A stretch of 47,973 nt of DNA, taken from assembly GCA_012267415.1 (NCBI GenBank), contig JAAXGN010000093.1:1-47973 (forward strand). The letters are read 5' to 3'. A program made the position numbers and the translations under genes. Shown here in pieces: positions 26,147 to 33,564 of this stretch; positions within the stretch are counted from its first letter, which is position 1, and the number at the start of each line of letters is the position of its first letter. Under the pieces are notes generated by a model. That model made no database searches. It saw only the letters and a program-made list of their open reading frames with translations, and was not told the origin of the DNA. The DNA is from Candidatus Poribacteria bacterium (lineage in GTDB: Bacteria > Poribacteria > WGA-4E > WGA-3G).

Positions 26147-26150
26147 GACA

Positions 26151-26190
26151 TATCTGATGGAATACATTAAGGCGTATCTGATGGAATACA
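26151..26190. repeat. 16-bp direct repeat
   Basis: TATCTGATGGAATACA occurs at 26151-26166 and 26175-26190, period 24, just after the membrane protein stop. Confidence 0.6.
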
Positions 26191-26273
26191 AAGATACACG
26201 GTTATTATTCATTGTAGTTAAATTAATAAATAATGGGACATTTCACCCCATACACCGATGACGAAGACCACAC

Positions 26274-26349
26274 AGCGTAGGGGCGAGGTCACCTCGTCTG
26301 TTGTGGGGTGTAGCGTAGGGGCGAGGTCACCTCGTCCGTTGTGGCGTGT
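26274..26349. repeat. two 38-bp tandem repeats with an internal palindrome
   Basis: Units 26274-26311 and 26312-26349 differ at only two positions. Each contains GGCGAGGTCACCTCGTC, whose arms GCGAGGT/ACCTCGT nearly pair. They lie in the spacer before hslV. Confidence 0.7.
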
Positions 26350-26399
26350 TACATTAGTTCTGAAGTCACTATATAGAAACTATTTAGATTGGTAAACAC

Positions 26400-26963
26400 A
26401 TGACATATTTATCTGAAAAGAAAAAAATCCGTTCAACGACAATTTTAGCAGTCCGTCGTAATGATCAAATTGCAATCGGGGGAGATGGGCAGGTCACTTT
26501 GGGTGATACTGCTATCAAACATGGGGCAAAAAAGATACGCAAGATATATAATGAACAAGTGCTGATCGGGTTTGCAGGCTCCGGTTCAGACGCACTAACG
26601 CTCTTTGAGAACTTAGAGAAAAAACTTGAACAATACCGGGGCAATTTACAAAAATCTGCAGTTGAACTCGCAAGGGATTGGCGTAGTGATCGCATCCTAA
26701 GACGTGCAGACGCTCTGATGATAGCGATAGACAATAAGGATAGTTATCTCATATCGGGTAATGGTGACCTAATAATCCCTGATGATGATGTCCTCGCCAT
26801 AGGATCCGGCGGTTCAATTGCACTTGCTGCTACAAGAGCACTTCTAAAATTCTCAAATCTTACCGCAGTTGAGGTTGTCGCTGAAGCACTCAAAATAACA
26901 AGTGAGATATGCATCTACACCAATTCAAGCATTGAAATTGAATCTATTGTGACAGAAGGATAG
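26400..26963 (+). CDS. hslV: ATP-dependent protease peptidase subunit HslV
   Basis: 187 residues. Forms the proteolytic double ring of the cytosolic HslVU protease. STTILAVRRNDQIAIGGDGQVTLG aligns with the family N-terminus, making T13 the catalytic threonine after removal of a 12-residue propeptide. Further family motifs are KHGAKKIRKIY, LIGFAGSGSDALTLFE (usually FAGGTADA), LARDWRSDRILRRADALMI, SGNGDLIIP and IGSGGSIALAATRALL. hslU follows after 65 bases. The start at 26400 is the only good ATG, with a weak ribosome site. No xerC or codY neighbours are present. Confidence 0.95.
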   Translation: MTYLSEKKKIRSTTILAVRRNDQIAIGGDGQVTLGDTAIKHGAKKIRKIYNEQVLIGFAGSGSDALTLFENLEKKLEQYRGNLQKSAVELARDWRSDRILRRADALMIAIDNKDSYLISGNGDLIIPDDDVLAIGSGGSIALAATRALLKFSNLTAVEVVAEALKITSEICIYTNSSIEIESIVTEG

Positions 26964-27028
26964 GATATAATTCCGTTTAGATATGAGATATAACGCAAAC
27001 CTGTATACTAACTTTTCAGGAGGTTACT

Positions 27029-28531
27029 TTGCAGAAATCAAAAGTTGAAACAAAGGTATTAGCAGAAGCATTAACCCCGCGACAAATTGTTGAGGAACTT
27101 GATAAGTACATTATTGGACAATTTGAAGCAAAAAGAAGTGTTGCTATCGCGCTACGAAATCGTGCACGCCGACAAATGCTTGATGCGGATATGCAAGACG
27201 AAGTTGCACCGAAAAATATCATCATGATTGGCTCAACAGGCGTTGGAAAAACTGAAATTGCACGCCGCCTTGCACGTCTGGTTGAGGCACCATTCATTAA
27301 GGTCGAAGCTTCAAAGTATACTGAAATCGGGTATGTTGGTAGAGATGTAGAATCAATGATACGAGACCTTACAGAACTATCTGTAAGTCGTGTAAAGACT
27401 GAACAGACAGACACCGTTGAAGAAGAAGCATTAGAAAGAGCCGAAGAGCGTCTATTGAATTGTCTGTTTCCAATGCCAAGAAACTTAAAAGTTAAAACTC
27501 CCCCAAGACCACCAGAGGAATTAGATCTTGAAGAACAAATTGAAGAAATAGAATTGGATGAACTGGATTTTGAGGAAGAATTTGGTTTTCCATTTGAGTT
27601 AGAGACTGACGAAGAAGATAATAAGGCAATAGAAGAACAACGAAAACGCCATGAGAAAACGCGCGAGAAGTTAAGAAAACGATTGAGAGACGGGGAATTT
27701 GAGAATAGACTTGTAGAAATCAACATGAAAAGCCGGAGCACCCCGTTTGTTGAAATATTCTCTCCTGGTGGAATAGAAGAGATGGATATCAACTTCAAAG
27801 ATATGTTCAACAACATCTTGCCAAGTCAAACCAAGAAAAGACGCGTCCCAGTCTCTGAAGCCAGACAAATACTCATGCAAGAAGAAGCAGAAAAACTGAT
27901 TGACATGGATGCTGTCATCAATGAGGCAATTGAACGTGTTGAAAACTCAGGTATTGTATTCCTTGACGAGATCGATAAAATCGCAGGACGCGAATCACGA
28001 CACGGACCTGATGTTTCACGCGAAGGTGTACAACGCGATATTCTACCCATTATTGAGGGAAGTACAATCGCTACGAAATACGGTGCTGTTTCTACTCACC
28101 ATATACTCTTCATCGCAGCAGGGGCATTCCATGTTTCTAATCCATCTGACCTAATTCCCGAACTACAAGGTAGATTTCCTATACGAGTTGAACTCAAAAG
28201 TCTAAATCAGAGCGACTTCAAATCTATACTGACGGAACCCAAGAACGCATTAGTAAAACAGTACACTGCATTGCTACAGACAGAAGGAATTGAAGCAACC
28301 ATTACAGATGACGCGATTGACGAAATCGCCGCACTTGCTTTTCAGGTAAATGAATCTGTTGAAGATATTGGGGCAAGAAGATTACATACCATCATGGAAA
28401 AACTCTTCGAAAATCTCTTCTTTGATGCACCTGACCTTGAGAAAGACAATGTTACTATTGATGCAGAATACGTTACAGGTGAATTAGCAGAAATCGTTAA
28501 AGATCAAGACCTCAGCCGGTATATTCTCTAA
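27029..28531 (+). CDS. hslU: HslU, ATPase/unfoldase subunit of HslVU
   Basis: 500 residues, longer than the usual 440-460. Unfolds substrates and feeds them to HslV. Features: [16 protein letters not shown], Walker A GSTGVGKT (68-75), pore motif GYVGRD (101-106), I domain with an acidic insert rich in Glu/Asp (about 163-206), Walker [12 protein letters not shown] (309-319), sensor regions ([11 protein letters not shown]) and the C-terminal DLSRYIL that docks into HslV. TTG start at 27029 follows AGGAGG with good spacing. The acidic insert is longer than in E. coli and may tune substrate choice. Confidence 0.96.
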   Translation: MQKSKVETKVLAEALTPRQIVEELDKYIIGQFEAKRSVAIALRNRARRQMLDADMQDEVAPKNIIMIGSTGVGKTEIARRLARLVEAPFIKVEASKYTEIGYVGRDVESMIRDLTELSVSRVKTEQTDTVEEEALERAEERLLNCLFPMPRNLKVKTPPRPPEELDLEEQIEEIELDELDFEEEFGFPFELETDEEDNKAIEEQRKRHEKTREKLRKRLRDGEFENRLVEINMKSRSTPFVEIFSPGGIEEMDINFKDMFNNILPSQTKKRRVPVSEARQILMQEEAEKLIDMDAVINEAIERVENSGIVFLDEIDKIAGRESRHGPDVSREGVQRDILPIIEGSTIATKYGAVSTHHILFIAAGAFHVSNPSDLIPELQGRFPIRVELKSLNQSDFKSILTEPKNALVKQYTALLQTEGIEATITDDAIDEIAALAFQVNESVEDIGARRLHTIMEKLFENLFFDAPDLEKDNVTIDAEYVTGELAEIVKDQDLSRYIL

Positions 28532-28566
28532 CATCACGAAATCTGCTAAATGACTATTCGTTGAAG

Positions 28567-29853
28567 TCATACATACTTCCGTAGATAAGTCAATGTTCGG
28601 TCGACAGCACCAAGATTGTCTTCAATCATTTGCCTCCCGTTCATACCAGCAGTTTCCCGTTCTTCATCACAGTACAACCATTCGGTGATCACTCTCACCA
28701 TCTCTTGTGATGTGTTAACAAGTCTTGCTGCGCCCTTTTCTAATAATAGGTTTGCTTCATAGGCATTTTGAATAGTTGGACCAAAGATTACAGGTTTCGC
28801 CATCGCTGCTGGCTCCATAACATTATGCACACTTCCGTGAAAACTACCACCGACGAAAGCAATATCTGCTAACCTATACAACTTTGCAAGCATGCCTATC
28901 GTGTCTATAATAACGACATCTGTATGCTCTAAATTTGCATCACTTTTTAACCCAGAATAGCAGACGTAAGATATGTCTCGTCTTTTTAAATCTGCGGTTA
29001 TATCTCTTATTCGCTCAGGAGTTGGTTCATGTGGTACTAAAATCAACTTCAGCAATATTCCAGACTCATCTTCACGTAAAATCTGAAATGCATCCAATAC
29101 AATCTTTTCATCTTCAGCATAAGTACTACCAGCAATGAGGATTGGACGTCTTAATGTCGCTTGTCCCGGAAAAAACACATGATCGGTTTCAACCGACATC
29201 GCCCTTCTGTGCACCTGTTCGTAGCGGGTATCACCTGTCACAACAACCTGACTTGGAACGCGGCTAAGTTTTTGAAATCGTACTGCATCCGCTTCAGAAA
29301 TCGCACAGATAAGCGAAATGTGTTGATGTATACTCTTAAAAAATGACCTACCAATTGCACCAAGACGTCTTGACTCCGCATGTATTGTCCCAGCAATAAC
29401 AACAATCGGTATCTCTGCTTTTGATACCTGCCATACAAGATTGGGCCAAATATCGTATCTTGAAAAAACCAGACAATTCGGTTTAATAAGGTTGGCAAGA
29501 CGTACTGCATTACGTCTTGTGTCAAAGGGTAGATAAGCTGCTGCATCAACATAAGTATAGGATTCTACATTTGGTGCAACAGAAGGCGAGAAGTAAGTAA
29601 GAACAATCCGTGTATCAGTGTATAGCACTTCAATCAGCGGTTTTGACTGTTCAAACTCGCCAACGGATGTAAAATGAAACCACACTGTTTTGTCTAAATT
29701 ACGAGAAGTTCCAAGCTGCTTTTTTAATTTACTGAAGACTCCTCGTCGACCCACAATTCCCTCGCGAATCTTGCGATTCCAGCATCCCATAATGTGATAT
29801 GCAATGAACATCAAGGGAATTGCGAAAACGTTATATACAAATCGCCAAAACAT
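28567..29853 (-). CDS. waaA: 3-deoxy-D-manno-octulosonic acid transferase
   Basis: 428 residues. Transfers Kdo from CMP-Kdo to lipid IV-A at the inner face of the cytoplasmic membrane. An N-terminal hydrophobic anchor (FVYNVFAIPLMFIAYHI) precedes the GT30 signatures: VWFHFTSVGEFEQSKPLI, TYFSPSV, YLPFDTRRNAVRL, SRYDIWPNLVW, VVTGDTRYEQV, ILIAGSTYAEDE, LVPHEPTPERI and FVGGSFHGSVHNVMEPAAMAKPVIFGP. GEF contains the catalytic Glu. It starts 11 bases after trxA on the same strand and lacks its own ribosome site. It implies lipopolysaccharide and thus an outer membrane. Confidence 0.95.
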   Translation of the reverse strand: MFWRFVYNVFAIPLMFIAYHIMGCWNRKIREGIVGRRGVFSKLKKQLGTSRNLDKTVWFHFTSVGEFEQSKPLIEVLYTDTRIVLTYFSPSVAPNVESYTYVDAAAYLPFDTRRNAVRLANLIKPNCLVFSRYDIWPNLVWQVSKAEIPIVVIAGTIHAESRRLGAIGRSFFKSIHQHISLICAISEADAVRFQKLSRVPSQVVVTGDTRYEQVHRRAMSVETDHVFFPGQATLRRPILIAGSTYAEDEKIVLDAFQILREDESGILLKLILVPHEPTPERIRDITADLKRRDISYVCYSGLKSDANLEHTDVVIIDTIGMLAKLYRLADIAFVGGSFHGSVHNVMEPAAMAKPVIFGPTIQNAYEANLLLEKGAARLVNTSQEMVRVITEWLYCDEERETAGMNGRQMIEDNLGAVDRTLTYLRKYV

Positions 29854-29864
29854 TGAACTTTAAA

Positions 29865-30200
29865 CTATTCTTCATCTATTGCATCTAAAATCTTCTTCTT
29901 GAGTACATCTTTTGGCATTGCTCCGACAATCTGTTCAGCGATTTCTCCATCTTTGAACACAAGCAGTGTTGGAATACTACGGACACTATATTTCATTGCG
30001 CTCTGTCGGTTTTCATCAACGTTGACTTTCCCAACTTTGAATTTCTCTGCGTTTTCTTCTGCGAGTTCCTCTAAAATCGGTGCAATCATCTTGCATGGAC
30101 CGCACCACTCAGCCCAAAAGTCAACAACTACGGGTGTATCTGATGCGATGACCACCCCTTCAAATGTAGCATCGGTAATTTCGAAAGTACTTTCTGACAT
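29865..30200 (-). CDS. trxA: thioredoxin
   Basis: 111 residues, the standard size. The redox motif [18 protein letters not shown] context, [29 protein letters not shown] (cis-proline after SI) and a C-terminal helix are all canonical. It reduces protein disulfides in the cytosol. AAGGAG precedes the ATG. It is the first gene of a two-gene unit with waaA. Confidence 0.96.
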   Translation of the reverse strand: MSESTFEITDATFEGVVIASDTPVVVDFWAEWCGPCKMIAPILEELAEENAEKFKVGKVNVDENRQSAMKYSVRSIPTLLVFKDGEIAEQIVGAMPKDVLKKKILDAIDEE

Positions 30201-30392
30201 CTTAACTCCTTATATGCAAATCTAAATCTAAGTAATTCTTGAATGATTAGGTAAAATGCAATTGTTATACATCTCATCTCAAAAAATGCATCATTGCACA
30301 TAATATTTTACTCTAAAATGTATTTAATTTCCACACTATTTTACATCACAATAGGAATATAGACTAACTTATCAATGAAATATGAAATAACA

Positions 30393-30421
30393 TTGACCCA
30401 GCTAAGAATATATGTTATAAT
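30393..30421 (+). promoter_or_regulatory. near-consensus promoter without an obvious gene
   Basis: TTGACC (30393-30398), 17-nt spacer, TATAAT (30416-30421). The predicted start near 30428 reads into about 100 bases lacking a recognisable gene before the palindrome at 30531. Confidence 0.6.
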
Positions 30422-30427
30422 ATACAC

Positions 30428-30531
30428 TTTAATAAGTATGCAAACACAAAAATCCATAGTCAACATCGGTAAACTCTGTTCCAAAAAACTCGTGAATATC
30501 ACAATCTTTCTTTTAATGTAGCACAACTGCA
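30428..30531 (+). ncRNA. candidate small RNA or 27-residue peptide gene
   Basis: Transcription from the promoter at 30393 would start near 30428 and could end at the MITE-like palindrome. A reading frame of 27 codons (30438-30521, MQTQKSIVNIGKLCSKKLVN..) starts only ten bases after the predicted start of transcription and has no ribosome site, so it would be leaderless if translated. No RNA family is recognised. Confidence 0.3.
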
Positions 30532-30607
30532 TGAAGATTAACATATAAATTCGTAAGGATTGGGATTTTCCATCCGTATATTACCCAATTAAAACCTTGA
30601 TCTTCAT
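30531..30607. repeat. MITE-like palindromic element, family ATGAAGATTAA (third copy)
   Basis: Begins ATGAAGATTAA and ends TTGATCTTCAT, with GGGTAAT-type arms (ATTACCCAATT on the right). The following DNA has GGCACACTCCGTGTGCC, a separate short palindrome at about 30651. Confidence 0.6.
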
Positions 30608-30742
30608 CCGTGTGCTTCCCACCAATTCACAATGTATTTAAAAGTAGTAGGCACACTCCGTGTGCCGTCAATTACCCACACGATAGGTCTCAATTTTAGT
30701 GGAATTCATATACTTCAATTTAGCGGTGTTCCCAGGCCGGTA

Positions 30743-30764
30743 GGTGCGATATCCTTATCGCACC
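30743..30764. repeat. GGTGCGAT/ATCGCACC hairpin repeat
   Basis: GGTGCGATATCCTTATCGCACC lies just after CCCAGGCCGGTA, the same flank as at 14690. It is the side hairpin of the three-stem element but without the CCAAATGC hairpin. Confidence 0.6.
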
Positions 30765-30793
30765 ATTAGCGTCAATTTAGTGGTTCATAACTG

Positions 30794-30990
30794 CCTTGTG
30801 TTTGTGTCTTCAGTCCCGTAGGGACGATATGTTTATAGATCAGGATTGAACACCGGTTCTTAGTCCCGTAGGGACGATATGTGTAACAATAGGCAAGAAC
30901 ATCAACATATCGTCCCTACGGGACTAAAGAGAGGTAACCACACGTTTTTCTATAAACATATCGTCCCTACGGGACTAAAGAGACACCAAT
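30794..30990. repeat. four-palindrome cassette, copy 2 (inverted relative to copy 1)
   Basis: GTCCCGTAGGGAC-type hairpins start at 30813, 30863, 30912 and 30963 (spacings 50, 49, 51; copy 1 has 51, 49, 50). The reverse complement matches 14791-14986 through most of the inter-hairpin DNA, for example GTGTTCAATCCTGATCTATA against GTGTTCAACCATGATCTATA. Confidence 0.75.
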
Positions 30991-31030
30991 ACTAAGTTAA
31001 CTTAAGAGGAATTATACTCATGTGTCCGAC

Positions 31031-31160
31031 CCGGTAGGTGCGATATCCTTATCGCACCGGATCCTAAGCGACGGCGTTGGACGAAACAGATTATGGTAAA
31101 CTCGCTTCATCAAAGGTTTCCGTGTAGGTCGCGGTGCGATAAGGAGATCGCACCTACCGG
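31031..31160. repeat. large inverted pair of GGTGCGAT hairpins
   Basis: CCGGTAGGTGCGATATCC (31031 onward) and GGAGATCGCACCTACCGG (ending 31160) are inverted copies of the same hairpin unit about 130 bases apart, directly upstream of the WD40 array. From 30201 to 31288 there is otherwise only AT-rich DNA and repeats. Confidence 0.6.
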
Positions 31161-31288
31161 CATGAGGTAATCAAAATTACCTGATTATTAATTTAACTTT
31201 CATCCATGTGCCGTTAATTAGGTATAATCCTTATCAATGCAGAATACCGAACGCGTATTCTGCCAAAACATATTCCAAGGAGGGAACT

Positions 31289-33463
31289 TTGTTATACAGT
31301 GAACAAACAGATGGATCAGATTTATCAACCTGGAACCTGCCTAAAGGCGCGACTGCACGTTTAGGCAATGGCTGGATAAGCGGCGGCATGACATTTTCAC
31401 CTGATGGAAAATCCCTCGTCGTTGCGTCAACTATCGGCTGTTGGTGGTATGATTTAAATACCATGAAACTTAGCAAAGTGTGGAATACTAAACAAGGTAT
31501 TCTATGCGACATCACCTTTTCGCAAGATGGCAAGTGGCTGGCTACCGGAAGCTGGAATGGAACCATTAAGATTTGGGACACACAAAACCTTGAATGTCCT
31601 GTCTGCATAGATTTACTTAAAAGTACTAATGCAATGAGTGCACATCCCCGAAATCTCCTGTTTTCACAAGATGGGAAATACATAACGTGTTCCAACATAA
31701 TTTCACGCGATATTGGTGGGGGTTCACATTTTACGACTTACGATTGGCAGACAGATATTGATACACCTATTAAAAGCCTTTCTCTTCAACCGGAACGAGG
31801 CAAGGTACATATCCTTCCTATAGCTCTTTCGCCAGATAGAAGTCTCATCGCATATACCCCTGAAGCAAATATAACATTAGTTGTACATATAGAGACTGGG
31901 GAACTGATTGCAAAACTACGGGACGATTATACTGATACATCAACAATTGGCTGTTATCAACTGGATTTCTCTCCATGCGGAAAATACCTTGCCGCTACAA
32001 ATCGAGGTAACAGAATCCTTATATGGAATGTTAGCAATGGTAACCTGGAAATGACACCAACAGTCCATAGCGACAATCGAGATTTAGAGATAAGTGTTCC
32101 TGCCTATACAACAAATGGTAACTTACAAGTTGCTGGTTTCTCCCGCAGGGAGGCGGTCATCTGGGATGCAAACAAACAAGAAACAGTGGATACCTTTGAA
32201 TCGCTAAGACCATTATATGGGTCTTTTTCACCTGATGGAACACAACTCGCAATCAGAAATAAATACGGAGAACAGCAGGTCTGGACGCGAGGTAATCCTT
32301 CAACGGTTAGTTTCCTTCCCACACATATATCACGAGGTGTAGTTGGTCTGTGTTTCTCCAAAGACAGCCGCACACTACTCGGTTGTCATGATCCTGCTGG
32401 ATATCGGCTATGGGATATTGAGCAGCGACAAGTAAAACAAACTTTCCATTTTCCACGTCCGAATTCACTTGGTATAATTTCCACCACTCGTAGTAGAGAA
32501 CTCCTTGCAGCAGTTGAAGAAAATAAAGTGATTAGAGTCTGGAATCTCGTGTCAGACACACAGATTGCCGAACTTACTGAAAAATTTAAAGGGGTGACTC
32601 AGATGACGTTCTCTCCGTGTGAAGAATACCTTGTCACTACCAATATTCGAAAAATCATCAATATCTGGCATCTTGAATCCAGCAAACAGATCGCTGAGCT
32701 AACCCAAAATCCATCAAGAATCATTAGAATGGGATTTTCACCAGATGGAGAACATTTTGTTAGTTTCTATGGTGATAGATTCACAGTATGGGATGCAAAG
32801 CAGTGGGAAAAACTTCACCACATTCAAAATCCAATTGTGCAACGCGATATGCAAATCTATAAACGTTGGCAATTATTGTTACCTTCAAACAAGAAACAAG
32901 TGATCATAGTACCACGTGTCGGTCCAATTCTCGTATGGGATTTAGAAAGCGGTGAACAGGTCGGTTCGCTTGATATATCAATATGCTCAGATACATCTTT
33001 GTATAAAGATGCACCACAAGACATTCAACGTTTTCTCGAACAACCAAATGCCGACACTCAACGGGTCTGGGGTAATCTCAGACTATCGCCATGCGGAACA
33101 AGGATTGCTGGCATCATCAGAAGAATAGGAAAAAATGAAATTCGTGAAATTCGTATGTGGGATTCAACTACTTTAGAAATCTGTATGGTGATAATTCCAC
33201 CAACGGAATCTTTGAAACCACAGACCTCTCAATTTTCACCTTGCGGTCAATATATTGCTGTAGGTGCACAATGGCAAGAAGGACAAGAATTAATACCCAT
33301 CTGCCTATTGAATGTTAATACTGGAGAAAATATACATTCCTTCTGCGGACATCCAACTGATGTATGGTCACTTGCATTTTCACCGGATAGAAACATTTTA
33401 GCAAGTGGCAGCTATGACGGTACAATCCTGCTCTGGGATATGAAACCGTTTATCAACTCTTAA
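31289..33463 (+). CDS. soluble WD40-repeat protein, class A (array member 1)
   Basis: 724 residues from the TTG at 31289. This start is chosen because AAGGAGG lies six bases upstream, TATAAT (31223-31228) places transcription start after the longer-frame GTG (31208), and the resulting N-terminus matches array member 4 (QTDGTDITTWNLP). No signal or membrane segment. About 13 WD blades (FSPDGK...WWYDL, IKIWDT, LIWNV, VIWDA, VRVWNL, IWHL, TVWDA, LVWDL, MWDS, LLWDM) fit two seven-bladed propellers. An insert DTSLYKDAPQDIQRFLEQ breaks the second. WD40 proteins scaffold complexes; no catalytic domain is seen and the partner is unknown. First of five tandem paralogues. Confidence 0.8.
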   Translation: MLYSEQTDGSDLSTWNLPKGATARLGNGWISGGMTFSPDGKSLVVASTIGCWWYDLNTMKLSKVWNTKQGILCDITFSQDGKWLATGSWNGTIKIWDTQNLECPVCIDLLKSTNAMSAHPRNLLFSQDGKYITCSNIISRDIGGGSHFTTYDWQTDIDTPIKSLSLQPERGKVHILPIALSPDRSLIAYTPEANITLVVHIETGELIAKLRDDYTDTSTIGCYQLDFSPCGKYLAATNRGNRILIWNVSNGNLEMTPTVHSDNRDLEISVPAYTTNGNLQVAGFSRREAVIWDANKQETVDTFESLRPLYGSFSPDGTQLAIRNKYGEQQVWTRGNPSTVSFLPTHISRGVVGLCFSKDSRTLLGCHDPAGYRLWDIEQRQVKQTFHFPRPNSLGIISTTRSRELLAAVEENKVIRVWNLVSDTQIAELTEKFKGVTQMTFSPCEEYLVTTNIRKIINIWHLESSKQIAELTQNPSRIIRMGFSPDGEHFVSFYGDRFTVWDAKQWEKLHHIQNPIVQRDMQIYKRWQLLLPSNKKQVIIVPRVGPILVWDLESGEQVGSLDISICSDTSLYKDAPQDIQRFLEQPNADTQRVWGNLRLSPCGTRIAGIIRRIGKNEIREIRMWDSTTLEICMVIIPPTESLKPQTSQFSPCGQYIAVGAQWQEGQELIPICLLNVNTGENIHSFCGHPTDVWSLAFSPDRNILASGSYDGTILLWDMKPFINS

Positions 33464-33485
33464 CCTTATCTTAAGCGTTCCACTT

Positions 33486-33506
33486 AGGTAATTTCACCTA
33501 TTACCT
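33486..33506 (+). terminator. small hairpin between WD40 genes 1 and 2
   Basis: AGGTAAT (33486-33492) pairs with ATTACCT (33500-33506). No T-run, so its role is uncertain. Confidence 0.3.
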
Positions 33507-33564
33507 GAACACGCGCGGTTTATTTAATAATGACCGTTCAATGATAGTAAAAGGAGATGTCTTT

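Noticed and set aside
27016..27816. 266-residue Ser-rich frame on the minus strand
   Set aside because: It is the antisense shadow of hslU codons; low-complexity Ser/Arg composition reflects Glu/Asp-rich sense codons.
31208..31288. Longer N-terminus of the first WD40 protein
   Set aside because: TATAAT at 31223 lies inside it, and the TTG at 31289 has AAGGAGG and matches array member 4.
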